Part shown: positions 1-9,989 of the stretch, in pieces
How the letters are laid out: every line of letters begins with the position of its first letter
Position numbering within the stretch: position 1 is the stretch's first letter
From: Deltaproteobacteria bacterium
GTDB taxonomy: Bacteria > Desulfobacterota > Desulfarculia > Adiutricales > Adiutricaceae
DNA length: 36,507 nt
Reading direction: 5' to 3'
Assembly (NCBI GenBank): GCA_031281735.1
Contig: JAITEZ010000245.1
Location: forward strand, 1-36,507
Translations under genes and position numbers: made by a program
Notes under the pieces: generated by a model
Database searches by the model: none
What the model was told of the DNA's origin: nothing
The model's input: only the letters and a program-made list of their open reading frames with translations

Positions 1-300
1 CGGGCGGGAACGCGTGTGTGCTGGGATCCGGAGGCATGCGCGGCGCGGGGGTTCCGGGGGAGCCACGCCGGGGGGCTCCGGCGGCGGGTCGCCCGGACTG
101 CCAGGCAGACGGGCGGCAGTCGCGCGGGTGCGCCTTAGGGAGGCCGCCGCGGCCTGATGGGGGTGAGGAGGTTGAGGGTCTGCTCATTCTAAGTGATAGG
201 TGATGCCAATTCAACGGGATGGGTGATGCCTGGTTCCGCCGATCCAGCCGGGCCGCGCGGTTCGGGGCGGGGGCCCGCGCCCCCCCCGCCGGCCCCCGCC

Positions 301-1140
301 TCAGAGGATCGCCCTGCCCGGCCGGAAGCTGTGGCAGCAGAGGTTCACGGCCACGGGGAGCGAGGCGATGTGGGTGGGCACGGCGACCACCCGCAGGCCC
401 AGCACGGTCGTCCGCCCCCCCACGCATCCCGGCCCCAGCCCCGAGGCGTCCAGGATCCCCTTCACCGCGGCGGCGATGGACTCCTCCTCGGGCGTGGGGG
501 GCGGCCCCCAGAGGATGTCCCAGAGTGCGCGGCGGGCGTGGCGCGGCGCGGACTCGAAGGAGCCCCCGACGCAGACGCCCAAGTAGAATGGCGGGCAGGC
601 GTCGGGGCCCGCGGCCACCGCCGCGGCGGCCGCCGCCCTGGCCGCCTCCGCCTCCCCCGAGGTCGGGGGGAGGTTGACGAGGAGGCTCTTGTTGTCGCAG
701 CCGCCACCCTTGGCGAGGGTGTAGACGGTGACCGAGTCCCCCGCCACGAGGCGGGTCTCGACGCTCACAGGCAGATCGTAGCCCAGATTGGCGCGGGTGA
801 GGGGGAGGCACCCCGAGCAGCGGAGGCCGCCCTCCCGGTAGGCCTCCCTGGCCCCGGCCTCGCAGGCCTCCTGGGGCGTGGCCCCCGTCCAGAGGATCTC
901 CTGGCCGCACTCGAGGAGGATTTGGGGGAGCCCGGTGTCCTGGCAGAGCGGGATCCGGCCGTCCCGCGCCGCCCGCATGTTCTCGCAGAGGATCGAGAGG
1001 ACGTCCCGCGCCTGCGGCGACTCCTCGGCCGCGAGGGCCCCCGCCAGGTCGTACTCCACCCTCCGGGGCAGCCGGAAGGCCGTCTCCAGGAAAAGGGCCT
1101 TCACGGCCGCCTTGAGCTCCTCAGTGTCTATGCGTCTCAT
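301..1140 (-). CDS. Class I (Fe-S) fumarate hydratase / tartrate dehydratase alpha subunit
   Basis: 279-aa ORF with class I hydro-lyase alpha motifs PLCQDTGLPQI, KGGGCDNKS and GVCVGGSFE. Confidence 0.9.
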   Translation of the reverse strand: MRRIDTEELKAAVKALFLETAFRLPRRVEYDLAGALAAEESPQARDVLSILCENMRAARDGRIPLCQDTGLPQILLECGQEILWTGATPQEACEAGAREAYREGGLRCSGCLPLTRANLGYDLPVSVETRLVAGDSVTVYTLAKGGGCDNKSLLVNLPPTSGEAEAARAAAAAAVAAGPDACPPFYLGVCVGGSFESAPRHARRALWDILWGPPPTPEEESIAAAVKGILDASGLGPGCVGGRTTVLGLRVVAVPTHIASLPVAVNLCCHSFRPGRAIL

Positions 1141-1393
1141 GTTCCCGCCGCCCCGCCGTCCACAGGGGAATTCCCCGCCGCCCCTGGGGCCCCGCCGGCC
1201 CCGGGCTCCGCGGCCAGGGGCCCCCCGCGGGCGCCCTGGATCGTCACGCCCGGCGGGAGCAGGGCCCGGAAGAGAGGGAGACAGTCCCGTGCCGTCCCGG
1301 CTCGCGTTGCGGGACGCCCGTCCCGCCCCCCGTGAACGGATGCTATCATTTTCACATGGGTTTTGTTGAGAATGTCGCCTGGCTCACCTTCGC

Positions 1394-1870
1394 GAGGCCC
1401 CGTGGCCGGAGAGCCCAGGGCCGGCGTGAGGCCCCGCAAGCCGTGAGGGTCCTCGGAGCCGGGATGAGGGCCGCAGGGGGGGGGGAGGCTCAGACCCAGG
1501 GAGAGGCCCCGTGGAGGGCCTCGCAGGCCGTCAGAGGCACCTGAAGCCGGGGGAGAGGGCCGGGGCTCAGGAGAGCCGGGGAAGAGGCCCCTGGGGAGGC
1601 GCGAGGCCCCGTGGAGGGCCTCGCAGGCCGCCAGAGGCAAATAAGCCGGGGGAGAGGGCCGGGGGGGGCTCAGGAGAGCCGGGGAGAGGCCCCTGGGGAG
1701 GCGTGAGGCCCCGTGGGCGGCCCCGTAGGCCGTGGAGAGGCCTTGGTGCCCGGGAGAGGGCCGGAGGGGCCTCGGAGCCGCGGAGAGGCCCCCGTGGGAC
1801 GTGCGTGGAAGCCGGAAGCAGGGAGAGGGCCGGGGTGGGAGGCCTCAGAGCCAGGAGAGGGCGGGGCAGG
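1394..1870. repeat. Degenerate ~100-bp GC-rich tandem repeat, intergenic
   Basis: Unit starting GAGGCCCCGTGGAGGGCCTCGCAGGCCG at 1503 recurs nearly identically at 1603; diverged copies begin near 1394 and 1705. Internal words GGGGGAGAGGGCCGGGG and GCTCAGGAGAGCCGGGG are shared. Confidence 0.85.
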
Positions 1871-1926
1871 GGACAGGCCCCCTAGCCTGGTGCCGGCTCC
1901 GGCGGGGGTCGGTCGATCCCTGCGGG

Positions 1927-2955
1927 TCACAGCAGCTTTATGTACGGGCTCTCCGTCAGGTTCCTGCGTTTGAGCTCCCTGCCGTAGGCCTCGGCGGCCT
2001 CATGATCCTCGAAGACCCCGCTCATGACCCTCCAGTAGGGCTGGTTGTTCACCACGACGTGTACCACTTCGGCGGGGAGGCCCTCCTGTTCGAGCCGGTC
2101 GCGCTGCCGCTCGGCGTTGGCCTCCTTGATGTAGGAGCCCGCGATGACGGTGTAGCGCCGCTTCTCCCCGACGGGAGGCGCTGCCTCCTGGACCGGCGGC
2201 CCGGAGGGGGCGCGGGGGGGCGGCGTTAGCCGGGGCCGCCTCGTCATGGCCTCCTCCTCGGGGACCGGTGGCTTGAGCTCGATGCGGACGGCCTTGGGGA
2301 CCGGGTTGGCGGGATCGAGGCGGCGGCCCAGGGGCTCCATGCGGCTGATGACCGGTGCCATCTCGCCGGCCCCCGTGATCATGGCTCCGGGGGGCGGGAA
2401 GGGGCCCTCGCCGTTCACGCCCGCGGCGGCATCTGGAGCGCCGGAAGGGGCGTCCCGGGCGGGGCCGTCCGCGGCGGCCCCGGCATCGGGGATTTCCAGC
2501 AGGAACTCCTCGACGTCGGGGTTGACTATCACGGGAGGGGGCGGTTCGATCCTGAAGCTCAACATCGGGGAGGGACGCGGCACCGGCGCGGGCTCCTCGG
2601 CCGGTGGGGCCTCCTCGGCCGGGGACGGCGGCTCTTCGGCAGGCGCGCCCAGGAGCGAGATACCCAGCCAGAGGGCGGCGGCCGCCGCCGCCGCGAACGC
2701 CCCCAGGGCCTTGAAGCGCGGGCGCTGGCGGGGGCCCGGGGGTGACGGGGCCCGGTGCTGGGCGCGCGCCCCGCCTAGCGGCGCCCTGAGGGGCGGCTGG
2801 GAGGCGGGGGCAGGGCGGGCCGGCACCGCGAGCAGGGCGAGGGCGAGGAGGGGTGCCAGCGGGAGCGGCGCTCCGGGGGAAGCGGCCGCCCGCGCGAGCC
2901 CGGCCAGTTGGCCGGCGAGCTGGTGGACGATGGCGTCCACGGCCGGGATGGCCAC
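1927..2955 (-). CDS. SPOR-domain protein with hydrophobic segment and long P/A-rich linker
   Basis: C-terminal RRYTVIAGSYIKEANAERQRDRLEQEGLPAEVV...YWRVMSGVFEDHEAAEAYGRELK is a SPOR fold; TM-like FKALGAFAAAAAAALWLGISLLG upstream. Confidence 0.85.
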   Translation of the reverse strand: MAIPAVDAIVHQLAGQLAGLARAAASPGAPLPLAPLLALALLAVPARPAPASQPPLRAPLGGARAQHRAPSPPGPRQRPRFKALGAFAAAAAAALWLGISLLGAPAEEPPSPAEEAPPAEEPAPVPRPSPMLSFRIEPPPPVIVNPDVEEFLLEIPDAGAAADGPARDAPSGAPDAAAGVNGEGPFPPPGAMITGAGEMAPVISRMEPLGRRLDPANPVPKAVRIELKPPVPEEEAMTRRPRLTPPPRAPSGPPVQEAAPPVGEKRRYTVIAGSYIKEANAERQRDRLEQEGLPAEVVHVVVNNQPYWRVMSGVFEDHEAAEAYGRELKRRNLTESPYIKLL

Positions 2956-2958
2956 CGT

Positions 2959-3858
2959 CTACTCCCCGCCCCCAGTCCCCTCGCGGCCGGCGGGGGACGC
3001 GCCCTCGCGAGCCGCTCCAGGGGCGGCGCACTCGCGATCGCCATGGGCCTCGGGGCGGGCGTCCGGCGTGCCCTGAGCGCCGTTCCGGTGCCGGATGACG
3101 GTCACCACCGGGCCCGAGGCGAGGTAAACCAGCCCGAGCGGGAACAGGAGGGTGCGCCCCTTGAGGATCAGGAGGGCCAGCAGGAGGATTATGAGCACCA
3201 GGGTCTCGAAGGGCCTCCGGTTGTGGGAGACGGCCTTGTTCTTGAGGCTGAAGTAGTCGAGGTTCGATACCATGAGGAAGGCGAGCACCAGCGTGAGGGT
3301 GAGCACCAGGGTGGGATCCGGCGGCTGCGCCGGAAGGGCGCCCGGGATCCGGTGGTGCCAGAGGACGGCGGCCGCGGCCACCGCGGCGCCGCCCGGGATG
3401 GGCAGGCCCTGGAAGAAGCCCGGATCCCGTATGCCCGCCGAGACGTTGAAGCGGGCGAGGCGCAGGGCCCCGCAGGCCATGAACACGAAGGCCGCCACGA
3501 ACCCGATGGTCATCGTCTTGTCGTCGGAGCTGAGCCCCCCCAGCACGTGGAAGACGTTGGGCCGGAGGGCCCACTGGTAGAGGAGGACGGCGGGCGCCGC
3601 CCCGAAGGAGACGAGATCGCAGAGCGAGTCGTACTCCACGCCGAAACGCGAGGTGGTGCGGGTCATGCGGGCCACCGTCCCGTCCAGGGTGTCGAATACG
3701 GCGGCGAGGAAGATGGCGAAGGCTGCCGGGACGAAGCGGCCGTTTATGGAGGACACCATCGAGTAGAAGCCGGCGAAAAGGCTGCAGGTGGTGAAAAGGT
3801 TGGGCAGGATGTAGACGGCGCGGCGTTCTTTCCCGCGGCTCTTCCGTTTCTGGGACAT
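2959..3858 (-). CDS. pssA: CDP-diacylglycerol--serine O-phosphatidyltransferase
   Basis: In-frame start MSQKRKSRGKERRAVYILPNLFTTCSLFAGFYS; CDP-alcohol phosphatidyltransferase signature DTLDGTVARMTRTTSRFGVEYDSLCDLVSFG. Confidence 0.92.
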   Translation of the reverse strand: MSQKRKSRGKERRAVYILPNLFTTCSLFAGFYSMVSSINGRFVPAAFAIFLAAVFDTLDGTVARMTRTTSRFGVEYDSLCDLVSFGAAPAVLLYQWALRPNVFHVLGGLSSDDKTMTIGFVAAFVFMACGALRLARFNVSAGIRDPGFFQGLPIPGGAAVAAAAVLWHHRIPGALPAQPPDPTLVLTLTLVLAFLMVSNLDYFSLKNKAVSHNRRPFETLVLIILLLALLILKGRTLLFPLGLVYLASGPVVTVIRHRNGAQGTPDARPEAHGDRECAAPGAAREGASPAGREGTGGGE

Positions 3859-4702
3859 CTTGGGTGATCCTCGTTGGGCATGGGCGCCTGCGGTGGCCTC
3901 CGGGCGCCGCGGGGTTGCGGCTGGAAGGCGGGGCCCGGACGGGGGGCGGCCGGCGGGCTCCGGGCGGCAGGGTCCCGGGGCGGCAGGCGATCTATTTATA
4001 GCACGGTGCGCCAGGAAAACCCATACCGGCGGCGGCAGTCGGGCGGGCCGCCGCCGCGACCGATACGGCGGCGGGCGGGGCATGCCGGCGGCGCGGGCGG
4101 CGCCGGGGACGGGGCTGCCGTCGTGGCCGGGGGCTGGGCCGGCCCGGGCATGAGTTCCGGTGATTAGCCGCGGCCGGGGACGGACTACCCGCCGTCACGG
4201 CGCGAACGGGTACCCGTGCGCGCGCGTCCCGCGGGGCCGGGGCGACCGGCGCGCATGACGCGGCCACGCGCCGCGCCGTGACGCGGCATGGTGCGATCAG
4301 GCTTGCCGAAACGGACCACCGTGAGAGGCCGGCCTTCGCGTCCGGGGACGAGGTGGGGGCGGCCGGCCGGCGGATAGGGAGGTGCAACCTAAATTCCCAA
4401 AAAAATGAGCACCTACGTTATGAATACCAAAAAAATAAAATAAATATGTCTTTAGTTAACAAGCTAAATTTCAAAATTTGCTTAGACTCAAACGCATTAG
4501 TGCTACTAGACAATGTGTATTTTTAATCTTTGATCAATATTTAGAAATATATTTATATATTAGAAATCTTTTTATGGAACGATATAGATCAAAGTTAATC
4601 AGATATTCTGTATATTGAAGCGATCCATTAAATCCAGCCTATATATAGATTTTTAAAACATTAGAACGCTTATGACATAATTAGCTTGATTTGCCCTTCA
4701 AA

Positions 4703-4721
4703 AGGTGTTAAATATGCACCT
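4703..4721 (+). promoter_or_regulatory. Dyad AGGTG-N9-CACCT just upstream of transposase RBS
   Basis: aggtgttaaatatgcacct, followed by aagggag and GTG start at 4742; CACCTA half resembles the inner end of the terminal IR. Confidence 0.45.
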
Positions 4722-4741
4722 AGGATGAAGGGAGATTTCAA

Positions 4742-6361
4742 GTGACACTCGACTCTAGTTTAAAGGTAAAGATGCCTGAGACAGGTATAGTCATTAGACG
4801 ATCAGGAAAGTATCAAACTGTATTCAAGAAAATCAGCTCGTTTCGGACTCCTGGAAAGCTTTATCCTGATGGACAACGGGTAACCATTGGAAAACTTGAT
4901 AAAGATACCGGCTTGTTGGTACCAAATAGTAACTATTGGAAGCTTTATCATGAAGAACCACCCTGGAATGAGACTATCTATAGATCAGTAATATCTATAG
5001 GGCCTGCATTTTTAGCTGACCATACTTTGAACGCTTTAGGGATCACCAGTATCCTAGACGAATGCTTTGGCCAGGACAGAGCACGGAAGATCAGAACCGC
5101 TGCTCTGTACATGATCTCACGGGGAAACGTCTTTGATGACGTGGAAAACTTCTGTGATGGATACACCATAAACGGGGCGCACCTTACTTCTCAGTCATCA
5201 TCAGTACTATTCGCCACAATCACACATGACGAGCGCATGGCTTTTTTCAAAAAATGGTCCAAGGTACATCAATTTAATTCCCATCTGGCATATGATGTAA
5301 CATCATTCTCCACTTATGCCAAAGGCATAGAAGATAGTGAATATGGATACAATAGGGATTGCGAAAGGTTACCGCAAATCAACTTTGGATGCTACCTTTC
5401 CCAGGCAACTGCACTTCCCATGTTTTATGTCACATATCCAGGCTCTATAATTGATAAGTCTCATCTCACGTTCATGATGGCTTACAATGAGGATCTAGGC
5501 ATATCAGACATGGGATTCGTTTTGGATAGAGGCTTTTGTAGCAAAGATAATATTATATACATGGTAGAAAATGGATTGGATTTCTATATGGGCATTGAGT
5601 CACGCCTTAAGATAACACAGGAGGCGATTGAATCTGTACGTCCAGTAATTCTTAAGTTCGATAACTGTATCGACCATGAAGGCATTTTCGGAATAGCTGT
5701 TCCAGGCAAATACTATGGTTTTGATTTAAATCTGCATGTCTACTACAATCCTGATATGGCTGATGATCAAAGGAAAGACTTATATCGTCTAATTCAATCT
5801 GAGGAAGAGACACTATCCCAACTCAAAACCATTTCCCACGAACAAGCTAAACATTTTTCCCGACATTTTGTCATTGATAGGGATGATAATGGTCTTTTTA
5901 AATATTCCTACAATACTCATAAAATAGATAAAAAATCATTAAATTTTGGATACTTTAGTATTCTAACCAACACCACTGTCGATAGCAAACAGCTTCTTTC
6001 TATTTACCGGCGACGGGATACCATAGAGAAGTGTTTTGATGATCTAAAGAACCACATCGACATGAAACGATTGCGTACACATGTTACGGAAACAACCGCT
6101 GGCAAGATGTATTGCTCATTCATTGCGTTGATTTTGATCTCAGAAATCGGAAACAAACTAAGGCCGCTATTACAGGAGAAAGCGTGGAGCAAGAAAGGCG
6201 TAATAGCTGAATTAGAAAAAATCAAGGTACTAACGTCCACTAGTGGCAAGAGGCGATTAATGAACCCGCTAACGAAGACACAACGAATGATATTTCAGCC
6301 GTTCGGGCTGAAAGAGAGTGACTTGGAAATATACGTCAAGACCGAGGCGAAATCAGTGTAG
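4742..6361 (+). CDS. IS1634/IS4-superfamily DDE transposase
   Basis: 539 aa intact; candidate DDE residues in YDVTSFSTY, FVLDRGFCSKDNI and YRRRDTIEKCFDDLKN; stop codon TAG lies in the right IR. Confidence 0.9.
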   Translation: MTLDSSLKVKMPETGIVIRRSGKYQTVFKKISSFRTPGKLYPDGQRVTIGKLDKDTGLLVPNSNYWKLYHEEPPWNETIYRSVISIGPAFLADHTLNALGITSILDECFGQDRARKIRTAALYMISRGNVFDDVENFCDGYTINGAHLTSQSSSVLFATITHDERMAFFKKWSKVHQFNSHLAYDVTSFSTYAKGIEDSEYGYNRDCERLPQINFGCYLSQATALPMFYVTYPGSIIDKSHLTFMMAYNEDLGISDMGFVLDRGFCSKDNIIYMVENGLDFYMGIESRLKITQEAIESVRPVILKFDNCIDHEGIFGIAVPGKYYGFDLNLHVYYNPDMADDQRKDLYRLIQSEEETLSQLKTISHEQAKHFSRHFVIDRDDNGLFKYSYNTHKIDKKSLNFGYFSILTNTTVDSKQLLSIYRRRDTIEKCFDDLKNHIDMKRLRTHVTETTAGKMYCSFIALILISEIGNKLRPLLQEKAWSKKGVIAELEKIKVLTSTSGKRRLMNPLTKTQRMIFQPFGLKESDLEIYVKTEAKSV

Positions 6362-7663
6362 GTGCACATAATTGGGGGAATTTAGGGTGCAAGGCGGCGC
6401 ATGTCGATGACTGGGTGCCGCTTTCCCTTGCCGCCTCCCTCAGGCACCATCCTTGCCGGCAGGCATCCGTATTACCCTCCGCCAAGCTGCACGTTCCCCG
6501 CCGGCTCCTGCCGGCCGGTTTGCAGGTGCTCACTCTCGCGCGCCACCGGCGCAGAACCGCGACATGCCAGCATGCAAGCCGGAGCCGGAAGCTCCCGCCG
6601 CGGCGAATCCCCAATCCTGCCCGCGCAGGTACATGCCGCGTGGGTCTTCCGGAAGCCCGCCCCGCCGGCTCGTCGTGATTACCACACGGGGGACTGCCGG
6701 CGGGAGAGACGGGCGGGTATCCGGCTGTGAAGGCACGGCGGCTGCGATTCGCCGGCCGATCGGACGCGCCGCGACCAGGCGAGGCGCTTACCGACGCGTT
6801 GCGTCCCCCGGGCGCGACGGAGGGAGCGGCCGGCGGCCCGGGTTGGCGGCGGCGTCACGGGGCCGTCTTCCCGACACTTCGACCAGCCGCCGGCATGGCC
6901 CGGGGGGCGACGCGGGCCTCCTCCCTGAAGCCAGGCGAGATCCCGCCAGATGAAAGGTGCTGATGAGAAGCCTTCAACGGGTCAAACGGGGCAATTCGAT
7001 GGATTGCGTAATCAATCCTTCAGGAAACTGCCGATCCGCTGTGCCGGCTCTTCCGCGCTATTCCCGGGATGAACCCGAGTGCTGGGCGCCCTCGAGGCGT
7101 ATGTGTAGGTTCTTGTACAATACGTCCACAATTGCATGCTCCGCACGGGATCGCGCGCGGGCGTCCCCATGAGCGGGGCGCAGCCGGGACGGTCATGTCC
7201 GGTTGCTGCCGGCGGCGAGGGAATCCCCTGCATTCCCCTGACCGGCCCTGAGGCCCCCAGCCCCGGCGGCGACCGGGAAGCGCCCGTCCCCCGGGGCTCC
7301 CCTTCAGGATCCAGGATCCGCGCCCGGGCAGCCTCATCCGGCGCACCTCCGCGGGAGTGAGGCGAACCGCGAGGTCCGGACGGGCGTGGGACACGGGAAA
7401 GGCGGAACCGCATGGCTGCCTGGGTACGCGCCGCGGCGGCGGGTTCCCGCGATCCGTCGCGGCTGAAGGGCCCGTGGCGTCGTGCAGCGGGCCAGGGCCA
7501 GCCGGGGGATGGCCACCCTTGGCCGGGCCTTACCCCCGGGCGGGGTGTCGGATTCAGGGCTCCCCGGAATGTGCCGCTTCCGGTGTCCATGCCGCGGAGC
7601 CGGCCGCGGCCGCCCCCCCCGCGCCCGCGCCGTGACATGTCCCGCCCGGACGGCGCCTCTCGT

Positions 7664-8794
7664 CTAGCGGCGCCTCTCTGTCTGACCGGTAACGGCCTTC
7701 CTCGGGCCGATCAGGCTTACCACGGTCTCGAGGTCGGCCAGCGGCCTTGCGCGCCAGTTCCTGGCGATGAAGGTGGAGAGCAGATGCTCGACCTTGTTCC
7801 ACTTGGATGTTCCCGGGGGGAAATGGCACACGCTGATAGGCGTCCCGATATCTTCGCACAGCCGCTGCAATTCCAGATCGAACGCCCCCGACCACGGCGA
7901 GTCGATTCCCCCGCAGTCGGCTGCGATCATCAGCTCCGTGCATCCTCCGTACGTCTTCCCGCCCGCCTCATGCCACCATCTCCTTATCGACTCCACGGCG
8001 AACAGAGGCCTTTCATGACCGGCCACGGTAGTGACTGAACGTTGACGGCCGACAGTCTCCGCTGTCCCGAACGGGACCGATTCCAGCGGCCCAGGCGCGG
8101 GAAAGGCGAGGCGCTCGGCCCCCGCGGGACGGCCCTTCGGCCCCCGCCTCCCGCCGGCGTCGGGAAAGCCCTCAGGCATCTCCCTCTTCCTCGTGGCGAT
8201 GGAAAGCACCGGGTTGTTCTGACGGATCATCTTCTCCGCCATCCGGTTGATGAATTCGAACTGCTTTTCCCGGGACGAGTTCCGGTTCCTCTCGCTGGAT
8301 TTCCTGCTTCCCCTGAGGCAGTAGCCGAGGCCGTGCAGCAGGTGATCCACGAGGCAGTTGCTCGCGGTGAAGCCGCGCTTACCGAGTTCCGCCGACAGTT
8401 CCCTGGTGCTCTTGCAGGTCCACCTCAGCGGTGAATCCCTGTTGCCCCTGGAAACGGGATCAATCAGCGACTCCAGGGCCTCGAGCAGGCCGGGCTGTGA
8501 GATCTCGGCGGGCTTCCGCCCGCCCCCGGGCTGCCTTATCCTGTAATGCCCCGCCGGGTCGGGGTCGGCCCTGGAATCGGCGATGCCCCTGGCCACGGTC
8601 TTGGGTGACATGCCAGTCACTCTGGCGACCAGAGAAATGCCGCCGTAGCCTATTGATTCGGCCGCGGAACCCGCCCATATCCTTCGCAGGCGCTCGTCTT
8701 GCAGATGAGGGCCGATGAGGGTGAACTGTCGGATTATCATGTCCTCTACGTCCAGCATGAGGTCGATAGTAGATCGCCATGGCAAACAAGTCAA
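7664..8794 (-). pseudogene. Decayed ISAzo13-family transposase
   Basis: HFPPGTSKWNKVEHLLSTFIARNWRARPL, FAVESIRRWW and ELMIAADCGG motifs; centre is scrambled and the C-terminus ends early (VVSLIGPRKAVTGQTERRR). Confidence 0.8.
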
Positions 8795-9989
8795 GATTTA
8801 TTTTAAGATACAAACTAAATATGCATTTTTATAGCTTTTGATAGCTTTTGTGGAGTTATTGGTTAACCAAGCTGTACCATAACGAGTAACCGGCTTGAAT
8901 CCGCCCCTTTCTAGCCCCGGACCGCCCCAGTCCTTCTCCGGTCCGCCGCTGTCAAGATACCGGCCCGGATCACGCGTCGCCGCGCCCCTTCCGCCCCCCG
9001 CGGGGATTACCCCCCGTCACGTGACGCAGTCCCCCTGCGTGGCCTCGCGAGGCATGGGCCGGGTTCCCCGCCGGGCAGGGGCGCGGCCCTCCGTCCCTTC
9101 CCGCGGGACCGTGTGCGGCGCGTGCCCCGCCCGGAAGGCTGCGCCCGTGCCCTCCCCGCTCCAGCCTGGCACGCGCCTTCACATGTCCGCATCGCAGGGC
9201 CCGGGGCATGGCCGGCCCCCGCAGCCGGGGAGCCCCCGTTCCGGCAGTCCGGGGTCGGGGGCCCTTGGCGGGCCGGTCATGTCCCCGCTCGCGGCATCGC
9301 TCGCTTGGTGCTCTCGCAGTGACTTGCGTGCCGATGGACGTCCGCCGTGCCAGGGCAGAGGGGGCTGCCGTATCCGGGGGAGCCGCCGGTTCGGCGTGCC
9401 CGCGCCTAAAGCGAGGGCCTGGACTCCCGACAATAGAGCAAGTCCTGCCGCTCGGGGAGGGCCGCCCCTCCTTCCGGGGCCTTCCGCTTCCGGCGGTTCC
9501 AGGAGCGGCGTGGCCCCCGCCGGCCCCTGCGGGGTGGCGCGGTCGGATGCGCGCCCTGCTGTGCCGAGGTCATGAAGAATGTGTTCATTCCTCGACTGAA
9601 GACCCTGACTCTCAAGGGGTATGAAGGTCAGCGCCCGCCTGGCGCGTAAGCGGGGGCGCTTCCCGAGCCGCGCCCCGGCGGCGTCCCCTTCCCGGTCATA
9701 AGGTGTGTCCCGGCTCGTTTCCCTGACCGCGCACCCGGCATGTTCGGCACGATTGCGCGACTGCTGCGGCACCCGGCCTCCCCGCGCGCCCCGGCGGTCG
9801 CCAAGTGCGGCGGCCGGGGCGACAGCCGCCAACCGGCCAGCCTGTCAGCGCGGCGCGCGGTTTCAGCGTCTGCCCGGATCGCCCGGGTTAGCGCTGGGGT
9901 TGCGATCGTGCTAGAATGAATGATATTTTCCCTCCGTCCGGTCCGAGACTCCCGCCGGCTCCGGCGTGACTGCCCACGGCAAACCCTTC

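Larger units (their letters stand above)
4383..6391 (+). mobile_element. Complete AT-rich insertion sequence, IS1634/IS4-superfamily type
   Basis: 33-bp imperfect terminal inverted repeats 4383..4415 and 6359..6391 (27/33 matches: TGCAaCCTAAATTCCC...GCACCTA) bracket one intact transposase ORF; abrupt composition change against the GC-rich flanks. Confidence 0.88.

Noticed and set aside
1137-1640. 167-aa minus-strand ORF overlapping the fumarase start (ATGA)
   Set aside because: Runs through the tandem repeat, no recognisable domain; insufficient support.
2000-3574. 524-aa minus-strand ORF overlapping the SPOR protein gene and pssA
   Set aside because: Out of frame with both recognised proteins; Arg/Pro/Gly-rich shadow.
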